Assembly: GCA_964036275.1 (NCBI GenBank)
Contig: OZ038435.1
Location: forward strand, 124,001 to 188,000
DNA length: 64,000 nt
Origin: Litoditis marina
Lineage: Eukaryota > Nematoda > Chromadorea > Rhabditida > Rhabditidae
Direction: 5' to 3'
Within the stretch, counting starts at the first letter, position 1. Every line of letters starts with the position of its first letter. A model generated the notes under the pieces. That model was not told the origin of the DNA and did no database searches. It saw only the letters and a program-made list of their open reading frames with translations. Both the position numbers and the translations under genes were made by a program. Of this stretch, positions 43,942-54,500 are shown piece by piece.

Positions 43942-44470
43942 TTCATGAAAAAGTATGGGCCCAACGACTGTGAGATTTGTCTTCTGCTGTGCGCCCCTTA
44001 GACATCTACTCTCGAATGGAGCAGCTACTGCTACAAAAACCGGAAAATACTTGAATACTCAAGTATAACTGTTCATTACAAACATACAAAAGTCGTAAAA
44101 TATTTTTTCAAACTTGTAAACTATAATATACAAATCACAGCTGTAAAAGAGAGAACAACTGTTGAATAATATGCCAAGTGTTATAGCACCTAGAGTTGAA
44201 GTAAGGACCAAAACTGCAAATCATTGTGTACAAAACCAGAATCTCTATAGTTGACTACGTTGAGTTAACATCTGTGATTTGTATATTATAGTTTACAGGT
44301 TTGAAAAAATATTTTACGACTTTTGTATGTTTGTAATGAACAGTTATACTTGAGTATTCAAGTATTTTCCGGTTTTTGTAGCAGTAGCTGCTCCATTCGA
44401 GAGTAGCTGTCTAAGGGGCGCACAGCAGAAGACAAATCTCACAGTCGTTGGGCCCATACTTTTTCATGAA
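43942..44470. mobile_element. foldback element with 199-bp arms
   Basis: Arms 43942-44140 and 44272-44470 are near-perfect inverted copies (outer end TTCATGAAAAAGTATGGGCC), with a 131-bp spacer. No coding capacity. It sits just upstream of the 154-residue gene. Confidence 0.88.
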
Positions 44471-44619
44471 TTTTTCTCTTTTTGTACACATGCCGTAGGT
44501 ATGTGGTTTGATCTGTACGGTGCAGATAAAATTGTTTTCTTAATGAATGACTTGTCAAGTATTACCATCATTCGAAAAAAAATATGACGTCAACATTATA
44601 GTTCTGAAAACTTAATTTA

Positions 44620-44720
44620 TAGTGGGTGCCAAATTTATAAATTTTTGTCTCGCCCCGGAATCGAACATGCGAGCAAAAGTTTTGTAGCAGGGCCCTAACC
44701 ATTGCACTATTAGAGCACAT
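44620..44720 (-). repeat. tRNA-like SINE, nested in the dispersed repeat
   Basis: A box TAGTGCAATGG (44709-44699), B box GTTCGATTCC (44666-44657) and tail TATAAATTTGGCACCCAC, matching the SINE at 3446-3553. The adjoining 44740-44812 matches 26180-26268. Confidence 0.7.
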
Positions 44721-45500
44721 CATCAGCATGCTTCGGAATCAAAGACATGTGTGCGTACACAGCGGAAAGTGAGATATACAGTACCCTCCCGCCTTTCCGT
44801 TGGCGACGACTATATCTGCCCTTCAGAATCCCAGAATACGTCATATTTGAATGAAGTTTTATCGTGAATTGACCATTTTTAAGAAACTTTCAGCATTCGA
44901 AAACATATTTAACGTCAATTTTTTCAAAAGTTGACGTCATCTGGTCTTCTGAATTCCAGAATAAGTCATATTTAGATAAAGTTTCATCGTTAATATACCA
45001 TTTTTAAGATATTTTCAGCATTTGAAATAATATGTGACGTCAACTTTGCACTTTTCAAAAATGACGTCATCTGGTCTCCAGAATCACCGTTAATTGACCC
45101 TTCCTAAGATATTACCATGATTTGAAAACATATGTGACATCAACTTTGCACTTTTCAAAAATGACGTCATCCGAGCTCCAGAATCCTCGATGACGTCATC
45201 AGTAGAAGACTTACATCTGAATCAATGTCCGTTCATGTCGTGGTATCATACTCCAAATTTTACTTGAATTGGTTAGGACTGAGCTGAGTTATAACGCAAT
45301 TTGATTTACCGCGACAGAGAGGGCGAGAGAGTGCACGAAATGAAGAGACGCAGAGACATTTTCAAAACCCTATAACTTAATGAAAAATAATTTTTTTCGA
45401 GAAAAAGTTTGCGCCCCCAAACTTCGAGTGGGGTATCTATCGTGTCCCAAATTTTCAGTCAAATCGGTTCACACATAAAAATATCCCAGGAGTGCGCACC

Positions 45501-45501
<1 letters not shown>

Positions 45502-45551
<50 letters not shown>
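45502..45551. repeat. (CA)n microsatellite
   Basis: About 25 CA units inside the dispersed repeat. The corresponding place in copy 1 (about 1950) has no CA run, so it expanded after the copies diverged. Confidence 0.95.
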
Positions 45552-45553
<2 letters not shown>

Positions 45554-45790
45554 ACACACGACGGAAGTTGGCGGTCTGCATGAAGCGCATAACGTCATAA
45601 CTCGGCTCAAACTCAATAAATTTTGTTCAAATTTTGAACATAGCTTGTACATATGCCATGAAAAATCAACAAAGCATAAAAAGTTTTGATTTGCAAGTTT
45701 GGGCCTTTTTGAGGGTAAACTAAAAAAACGGAGGCGCGCATTAACCGGACCAAAGACAAATCTCGCACAGCGCTTCTCGCTGCGCGCGAT

Positions 45791-47149
45791 TCCCTTGGCA
45801 GAGAAACCATAATATATTTAATCTCTCATTTCGTATGTGTCTGTCTCGCCTGCTAGTATGTCATATAGTTTCTGAATCTCTGGTTTAGCAAATATTCTAT
45901 TCTAATCACCTGTTTTGATAGACCCCTTAACCAAATTTTTTCTCTGCATCCCGCGTCGTAAACATCGGATACATTCAAAAGCCAACCCCAAGACAGGGGG
46001 GCAGACAGACACTCAAGTCCACCCTCATCGCCTACGATAAAACTAGGAAAGGTAGCCGTAGAGCCTCGATAATCCCCAACTATATTCTCTATCCCCATAC
46101 ACTTTTGTTCCTTCTAGTCATGTTGTTTTTGAAAGTGGGCAGACTTTGAACCGATTTCGGTTAGCGATTTACGGTGTTTTGAACGGCAGAAGGTAAAGCC
46201 AGTTTAGGTACCCCCGACTATGAGTAAAACGTAAGACGGCCGCGACAATGTCGTTGCCGTCTCAGTTTCAACTGTTGTTTATCAGCCTGCGTCTCCTCAA
46301 AACATATGCTATTTTCATGAGTGAAATTTGTCACGGCAGCGACAGTGTCGTTGCCGTCTCAATTTCGACTCAGTCGGCGGGGGCCGAGTCAGTGATTTCT
46401 CAGAGGAGCTAACTAAAGCTGGCGAAACGAAAAAAGCCTAAAACATGAGAGATGTGTGCAAGTTAGGTTTGTTAGCTTCAATTGTGAAAGTCATCTATCA
46501 GTTTATGCCGAGCAGTTCATTCATAGTGACTTTCCTTTCTGTCTCCTCTAGGTGCTCGCCCTCGCTAGCGGCAGACCTAGAGCGTAAAATCGTGCACAGG
46601 GGTCGCTCAGCGAAGCGAGGATGGATACTGTATACCAGCATCAAACCGCTGTGTTTGTAGTTTGATCACATCGTGATTCGGTCTTAATTCGGAAACTATG
46701 CCGTACGTGCAAAATGAAAATCACTACAACCTAGATACAGTCGTTCCCTACAATAAGAGTTTTATCACAATACGATAACTTTTCACTGCAGCTTACAAAT
46801 CTAATCTGTCCAATCTGTGTCTGATTCGTTATATCATGAACATCCATTCAAAGTATATGATGACTTGATAGGAAACGCGATAATTATTCCCGCCCCCTTG
46901 TCCCGGAAATGAACTTTCGAATAGGGAAATCAACATGAAGTTCATCATATTAATTTTATTTATATATTCATTCAGTTTCGCTTTGTGCTCAGATGAATAT
47001 AAATTTTAGCTGTTCAAGTCATTGGAGAAGTTCATCAAGTTTTGTTACAGTTTTTTGTTCCAAAAGTTGAGCAATACATTTTAATTGCTTAAAACTATTG
47101 CAAACTCTCTGTACTTTGTATAATTGGTTCATACACGAATATCATTGTA
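45791..47149. other. unassigned intergenic DNA
   Basis: No gene is supported. An 81-residue minus frame (45853-46098) has no domain. The motif GCTGTGTTTGTAGTTTGATC is at 46648-46667. CGGC-rich pieces at 46235-46400 repeat GACAATGTCGTTGCCGTCTC and GACAGTGTCGTTGCCGTCTC. Confidence 0.45.
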
Positions 47150-47368
47150 TTAGCGAAAACGAGAATGGAAATGCATGTCTTTCTTTTGTGAGGGTGTGTC
47201 GTTGTCAGCCGAACTAAATAAATCATGAATTGTTTCTAACCCAACTCGCTGTATGGGCTGGCAATAGTCAGAGAGAAACTCAGGATCTAGGATCTTGAAG
47301 ACTAATGAAACAATTCGACAAAATAATAATAATGTAAAGAATATTTTGTTTAATAGTTGAAAATTCAT
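47150..47368 (-). CDS. possible small secreted protein (72 residues), weak
   Basis: The frame opens MNFQLLNKIFFTLLLFCRIV, a plausible signal peptide with a hydrophobic core of about 14 residues, followed by a polar tail with one cysteine and a basic end (HFHSRFR). No spliced-leader acceptor is visible just before the ATG, and no introns or family are recognised. It could be chance. Confidence 0.3.
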   Translation of the reverse strand: MNFQLLNKIFFTLLLFCRIVSLVFKILDPEFLSDYCQPIQRVGLETIHDLFSSADNDTPSQKKDMHFHSRFR

Positions 47369-48412
47369 AATGTGTCAACTCGGACAACAGCATATCGGTT
47401 CAGAACTCGCAAATTTGAAAGTATATAAAATGATGTGCTTCTCTGTGGTCACTTTTTGACTAATTTTCCTGGTTCAGAAGTTTTCCAGGAGAAGGTTTGC
47501 AAAACACAACGCTTGAGTTTTCGAGCTCTTTAAAGTTTTGTTTTCGTCAAATCACAATTTTACTTAGTGTTGGTTCACACTATCAACGTTCAATACCATG
47601 AATATATTGCACGTTGGCTTCTTTATTCCACGCTCTGCACGTAAGGTCGTGGTTTGATCTCCTGGAAAATCCACAGTTCATTTCTTGGAGCATAGCACCT
47701 TTTCCCTGCCACTTTCCAAAATTAAACGACAAAGTGAAGCGTTAATACGTTGTCATAAACCGCTCAACTGCGTGGGATAGGATTGTTCTGATCTTCAGGT
47801 TTATCCTGACGGCGTTGTCCAGAGTTTATTTTATTTGACAGACTGCACATTCACAACTCACTAGGACACTCGTCGCACGGAGAATGTACCCCTTTTCATT
47901 TCAACTGATCCTCCTACAGTATGAATCCAAAACTTTTGACCGGTTCGGGAACATTAGTGTTATGAGAAGTGTGAAAGTTATTGAACTTAGTTCACCTTAT
48001 AATTGAAACATGTTTGTCAAAGTTAGATTCTGCGTCAGCGAAACGATCATTTTCAAGTATCAATGTGTATTGTAGAAGTCCCGGTGAAAACTAATTAGAC
48101 TAAATACACGTCTTTCCAACGCTGTTTTCAATTTGCCTCTTCAAAACTTGTCGCGTGTGAACCAATTTGCAGACTAGGAACATCTTTTTGAATACTCTGA
48201 TGAAGTCCATAAAACAATAAATGGATTCTGACACGTTTGTGCCCGTTCTATCCCGAATATCGCTTTATAGTTTTCTCGTTGTAGAAGTGACCACTTCTTT
48301 CGCGGAATGAGAGAGACGCAGCCTGTCTGCGCTATCAGTGACCTGAATGCTCTCTTGCTCTTGTAGCTGGCCAATCGCAGAAACTAGGCGCTAATTGTTG
48401 CGAGATATACCT

Positions 48413-48562
48413 GTGGCCGTATTCACCAAGATCCCGGGAAGGTAAAAAGGTTCCCGCGCCTCTGGTCTGGACCCTCCTCACCAGCACACTATTTTCGTGC
48501 TCTACTTTCCCGCGAGGAGGTATTTTAGCTTCCCGACCCCGAGGATTGGTGAATACGGCCAC
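48413..48562. mobile_element. 150-bp MITE with GTGGCCGTATTCACCA ends
   Basis: The ends GTGGCCGTATTCACCA and TGGTGAATACGGCCAC are perfect inverted repeats. A diverged relative (CCAGCACACTATTT, GAGCTTCCCG, CTGGTGAATA) lies at 55370-55475 in an intron of the RILP-like gene. Confidence 0.82.
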
Positions 48563-49243
48563 TGGTTCACAGTGTTTTAACATGACGTTGTCAGACTTCT
48601 GCGGAACACTGTTTAGCACGATATTTACAGTATACCACGTCTTAATGGTTGTTTACGACGATTCAGGTCATAACTTACTACGTCACTCGACGGACAATTG
48701 TAGTCAGCTCACAACCCGTGACCCAGTGAACTCACTCACATCATCACTCGAGTTTTCCGCGAATCACGATTGTAGGCAAATGACCAACGTACGTTAATTC
48801 TTAGTACAATCGGGAACAGATCCGCCCAGGATACAACATATATCTCGACCCAACCGTCGAGAAATGCTATTCCTAATCGTAAACGCATTTACTAGCAATC
48901 GCTCACACGAACTTATCTCATGAACAATATCTCACTAACTGCAGTAATCTTACGAAAATATTTGATTGTGAGTGAGTAGATTAATCATCTACTCATTACG
49001 GTTATTGTTAATATCTATGCATAAATGATCATTGTCAGAGGGAAGATGAATGAGTACCACCTATCTCCTACTATGGTACTGGGACGTTTCCCGGTTACAC
49101 TTTCGAGCATGTTTCCTGACGTGCTTCAACTTGTTCTACTTTTTGTTGATTGTAGAAATAGCCCGAACACTGAATGTAGATTGTGCATGCAACCATCTTA
49201 TTCCGTGAACTAATTTCATATTCCCAGTTAATTCAAACTTGTC

Positions 49244-49250
49244 TTTTCAG
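49244..49250 (+). promoter_or_regulatory. probable trans-splice acceptor TTTTCAG
   Basis: CTTTTCAG ends one base before the ATG at 49252. It fits a spliced-leader acceptor with a near-zero 5' UTR. A cis-spliced upstream exon cannot be excluded. Confidence 0.5.
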
Positions 49251-49251
49251 A

Positions 49252-49891
49252 ATGCGTATTTTATTATTTTCTCTGCTTCTCTGCTCCCTGTTCATGTTCA
49301 CTCTCTCTCGAAGCATCTTCCGACTTCCGAGCCCGATCGATCGATATTTGAGAGTAAGTTGAAGGGTAATGTTATACAGGCAGTGACCAATTTTTTGTTG
49401 TTGCTTCATCTCGGTACACATCATACTATATGAGTTTCTAACGAAAATGAAGGAGCTCTAACTACAAACACAGCGACAACGAGTGACATATACCGCATAG
49501 GCTATTTTGCTCGGGAAACGAAGGTTATATAGTCCACATCATCACTATCGAGACTTCTACGTTACCCACTTCAACTTTCAAATTATCTTTTCCCCGTTTT
49601 CCTTTACGAACTTTTTAGTGTGGAAAGTTCTGACTTCTCCGATAACATAAACACGAAGCGAAGGTTTGTAGACAAACTGTACGAGTATCAATACGAAATG
49701 AGAGAGCTATATTGGGAAAAGTTAGCGTCATAGGTCACAAGTATGGTTTCCAAACAGTCCATACATTTCGCGTTTCTAATTGATTAACCAGGTTTTTCCA
49801 GGAGGTAACCGCCCGCAGTAGTCCCACCAAGAGGTTCATGGGTGACATGATCTTCACCGAAGAGGAGTGGCCGCCCAGGATGGGAAACTGA
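49252..49891 (+). CDS. putative secreted peptide precursor, two exons, 63 residues
   Basis: Exon 1 49252-49353 (34 codons) ends AGA|GTAAGT. Exon 2 49802-49891 follows TTTTTCCAG and ends in TGA; both junctions are phase 0. Residues 1-19 (MRILLFSLLLCSLFMFTLS) form a strong signal peptide. A dibasic KR at 44-45 would release an 18-residue C-terminal peptide FMGDMIFTEEEWPPRMGN, which lacks an amidation glycine at its end. This layout is that of a neuropeptide-like precursor, but I do not recognise the peptide. An open stretch at about 49620-49728 (with a further TKRR) lies in the intron; its phase does not fit between these exons, so I left it out. It may belong to an alternative form. Confidence 0.55.
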
Positions 49892-51515
49892 CTACAAACT
49901 ACAAAGTCCATCCGTCATTCTTGATTAGCGATCAATTGAATTTCCATTCAGTCATGGTTCTATCAAACCGAACTATTTACTTAACCTGAACACATCTAAT
50001 TTGGTTCATACTAGAAACTTGATTTGTGAATTTGCAAGTTGCAAGTTGATTGTTTTGATATCGAGTATTATTGAATATTTTGTTATGTTGTTTTGATGAT
50101 TGAGTTGTTTATGGAGAGCTCTGAGCAATATTAGGCGCGGTAGCAATCCTTCAAAAACCTCATGAGATACCATATATAAGCAATATCTCACGAACTTCTT
50201 ATGAGATTGTGATCCTCTGCAACATTAGAAGTTCACGGCATGCTCATAAGGTGTTCATAAACTTCTCATGAGGTTGGGTGGACAGCTATACCCCAGTATA
50301 ATAGTCACATGCTGCTTCCGCTTACTTCTAACTTGCCCTTTATAGTAATTATAGCTATGACCGCTGGCTAAATGAATGTTTTATGCTTACATATTCTGGA
50401 ATTGCGGGGTGGATTTGAGAAAAGAGACCACTATGGAAGAATAAAATGAGTTTGCGGTGGCAAGACAGAACTTGGACAGGGTAGATTTCCAACCCACTGG
50501 TAACTCTTTAGGATACGAAAGGTTTTTGAATAGCTTCTACATTCTGCTACTAGAACTCTAGTTTCAAGACTAGAATGTTCATTGAACCACAAGTGAGTTC
50601 AAAAGCTGACTACGAAAAAGCTGAAATATTCTATCTATCCACGCATCCTTGTTTTATATTTATCAAGCAGAAATATAATAGAACGAAAACTTAATATTTT
50701 ATTAGCAATGCAGATCTGTATTCCAATATTATGTACTACGTACAAATCATATATCATCAGAAAAGGAGAAGCGGGGGGGGGGGGGGGGCTGTAGTTTAGA
50801 CCCAATAATATAGCTAAACAAATAACAATGAAAAGAAAGTGTACCCAGTATGAAGCAAGCTAATACAGTGGAGCATATGGAGAACAAGCACACAAACTAC
50901 ACCGGATAAAAATATGGCCAGATCAAACTATAAAGTACAACACTACTTGTGAGTAGTCTACGTGAACTACTACGTGACTTTTCCCGAAAATCAATGGGAA
51001 CGAAGAGAATGGACACGCATAAATGACTGTGTTACTTCTGACTAGAACAAGAAATTAATAAACATCTTCTATATATTATGTACTATATTTTCAACAAGTT
51101 CATCAATAAGGACTGTGATTAAATCGTGATTGAGATCAATTTGGTGCTTAACAACAACAACAACCTACAGTTGTGTGGGTAAAAGCGATATCTGAAGCGA
51201 AGTTTGTTGTCAAATCTGTTTTTCGACGTGGGCGACACGTGAAACGTATCAAGCATGGGAATTAACAACATTTGAACCGTAGTTCGATCTGCAAACACAG
51301 TTTTTGGCAGCGTGCCGATGAGTTCTTACAAAGTTGTTTTTCAGTAAGTGAGAATTAGTAAAAAAAATTGAAAGTTGGGTAAGTGGTTGGTCACCTTTGT
51401 CACATTAAGTGAAAAGGAGGGCATTTCACAGAACGACCTAGTTCTATTAACATTCTTCGAAAGTTAAATTGGCTCGCTGCCAACGTCTCAGTGCGAGAGA
51501 ACCGAACTATTGTAC
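49892..51515. other. intergenic region between convergent genes
   Basis: No gene is supported. About 50160-50285 is a repeat related to 42880-42990. A G16 run is at 50773-50788. Motif GATCAAACTA is at 50921. Confidence 0.5.
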
Positions 51516-54500
51516 TTAGACTGCGGACAGCTGATTGTGGGTGGCACTGCGGGTGGCGCGGGGCGAGTTGTTGGCAGACGAACCCTGGCGAGGTGACGAA
51601 GATACACCCAGGTCTTTGAAGAAACGGAAGCTGAAAAACGATATACTGTAAGTGAAACGTTGAACACAGCGGAACTCAGAAACGTGCGAACACAAAGTGC
51701 ATGATTCCTCATTAGAATGCTAACTTCCCGTGACTATTCAATTTCAATTTACTTTTAGTATATTCCGTTCTCTATTTTGTTATGTAGGAGTTTGCATTTG
51801 AATTTGTTGAATTTTAGCATACATATAATGTGCATCTCTCCGAAAGACACCAAACGACCATATCATGTATTCAGCCGTGAAAACCAACTTAGGATGCAAC
51901 AGAAATTTTTCTGAAGGCGGTGCGTTCAATCTTCTCGCGAATGTACGTACGTAGAGTGAAAGAAGCCCGTTTACCACACAATATCAATTCGCGATATTGA
52001 TGATCTTGAAAAACAGCAGTACAAGATAAGAAATAAGGTATGGAACTTCAATGTTTCCCCATATTGTATATGACCTATGCGGAACGAGTCATCATTCATA
52101 TTATTATCATTCTAAAACTTACAACTTGCGCACACCACTGTCCTTCCTCTCGTACTTCCAGGGGTACAGTTTCTCATCTGGTTCGCGGGGCAGGGGACCG
52201 TAGACCGGCAGCTCTTCGCTCGTGGACGACTCTTTTTCCGGTTCAGGACTGAAAACATCGGGGTTTTAGGTAGTTTTTATTTGAACAAAAAATGTTGGTG
52301 TCACTATGATTTATTGGAAGATGGTTTAGTTGAACTGACGAGCATGTGCTAAAAATCATATGCACATCTTACTGAGGAAAACTGAAAAGGGGTGGAAACG
52401 ATTCTGTGTACATCATTTACAGACCACATTAATTTACCTATACCAGATCTATAGTTTTGAAATTTTCCGCATTTGAATCTTGAATCCTCGTGTTTTCTCT
52501 AACGTGCTATATGTGAGTAAACTTCAACCTTGTCGGAGAATTTTCGAAACTTACTTGTAATAGGGAAACAGAATCGAGTGCGAAATACTCTTATTTTCTC
52601 GAAAACATTCACATGAGTGAAACAGGATGAAAGTTTCGATTTCATACTGTAAGAGTCCCATTAGGAATTAAAAAGACTATACCTCTCGTCGAGTCGGTCC
52701 AACGGTCTTTTGTCGCCACCGGGACGAATCTGCTCCAGCTCCTCCTCTAACTCCATTACACGACCCTACAACCAAACACTATGAAAACGAATAAATGTAT
52801 TGGAGAAACTCACGAGACAGTACCGGGTCAGTTTTTGCTCTGAGCTTTTCCGTAACCACTCAAACTAATAAACATTGCAATATTGACACCCAGCTGGTAG
52901 GTGGAGATCATGCCGTCATCGAGAATTTAGTAGCACGTGATCCTGAGTTGAAAGCGGCTGATTGAGCAAGTGGTGAGAGATCACCGCGACATCCCTGGCA
53001 TAGCCAGCCAAGATCACTTGAACTACGTGTGAGACCGTGAACAATATCACGTAATTTACAGCCAATATCCCGTGGTCTACGTGTGAATAACTAGTAGTGA
53101 GTCATCCCACGTGACCTGAACAAGAAGAATGACGTTACCTTGAGAACGTTTTTCTCCTGGAGTACCTCCCGCAGCTCGGCCAGTGTGAAACGAGGATCGT
53201 CGTCTTGCTAGAAACACATTCATTATGGACGTATATAGTTTTTTTGGTTCCTTTATGAGAAGTTGAATTGTTCTTTCTACCAACAGTTGAAAGAGAGTAA
53301 ACACGGTGTTCTTGGATAATGGTAATTGTACTTGGAAGAAATAATAGCCGCTTTATTAGAAAATGTTGTTTGAAAACCGAAATAAGCTGACCGTGGTGGT
53401 TTGTTGGAGATCCTTACAAGCTCGGTCGGTGTCGCTCAGCAGTTTCATCAATTGAATATTGGCCTCTTCTGATTTCTCCAACCTTTAAACATATAGAAAT
53501 TTGCTAGGACTTACAAGAAAGTGAATACATAACTTTGAGAATAAAGAATATATTCTCCATGTCCTATCGTCTCTGAAAGAATATGTTGTTTGCGATTTAT
53601 CGCATGACTTTCTACCTTGCGAAATACTATACTCCAATCGTTATGAATGAAAAAAAAATATAAAGGGGTAATTTTGACAGGATCACAACTTATTTCGAAG
53701 AAATATATGTTTGACGTATGATGTGTGAACCTATAACTTCTTGACCACCTCTTTCATTCCTACCGATAGTTCCATAGTCTGATTCACATACATGTGGTCA
53801 ATTACAGAAAGAGGCGAAGGTAAACATAATAACTTCTTCAATAATGTATTCGTTCCATTAAACAAACTTGTGTATGAATCAATCCAATTCAAAAGTCCGA
53901 AGTTTCCACGGATCTTATCACGTAGAAAAGAATGTGACCATACCTCTTCATGATGTTGACTTTCTCCTCCACGATGATTCTGCCCTGCTTCTGGAGAGAA
54001 TGATTCTTACGCAGCAGTTCCTCGTTTTGTCGAATCAACTTCTCCACCGAATTTTGCAACTGCAATTGAAAACATATACAACTATACATAATTTACATAT
54101 TTATACTACAACAAACTCGATTATAAGAAATTATTTTATATATTTTTGGGTAATATTGCTATTGAGCACATGAGAAAACATAAATGTTGTCCAAAGCTAT
54201 TTTTACCCTTTCACCGATCTGACTACTTTTTGGCCTTTTTCCTTTGTCGCTTTTCCTGTTTTTCGCTTTTCCTGTTCCTCTCTTTTCCTCTTTCTCTCTT
54301 TTCCTGTTTTCTCTTTTCCTGTTCCTCTTATTTCCTCTTCTCTCTTTTCCCTTTCTCTCTTCCAACTCTGTCATCCTCATTACCCACGTTCTCCACTTCG
54401 CACGAGTACTGCTCGACGTCCCTCTGAAGAATCTTGATCTCGTCCTTCTGTTTGCAGGACATGTCCTTCAGCTCCAGCATCACCCGCAGGTCCTCCTCCC

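Larger units (their letters stand above)
44584..45790 (+). mobile_element. dispersed non-coding repeat, copy 2, with nested insertion
   Basis: Same block order as 1347-2207: repeated TGACGTCATCTG units, GCAGAGACATT, CACGACGGAAGTTGGCG and the terminal hairpin CGCTGCGCGCGATT. It is interrupted at about 44620-44815 by the tRNA-like SINE and a second repeat piece, and at 45502-45551 by a (CA)n microsatellite. Confidence 0.75.

Noticed and set aside
45853..46098. 81-residue minus frame
   Set aside because: No domain, no splice context, ordinary length for chance in this region.
47640..47660. B-box-like GGTTTGATCTC as another SINE
   Set aside because: No A box at the right distance.
49620..49728. 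Middle exon of the secreted-peptide gene
   Set aside because: Open and protein-like (contains TKRR), but its phase does not fit after the phase-0 first exon, and it meets a TAG before a usable donor.
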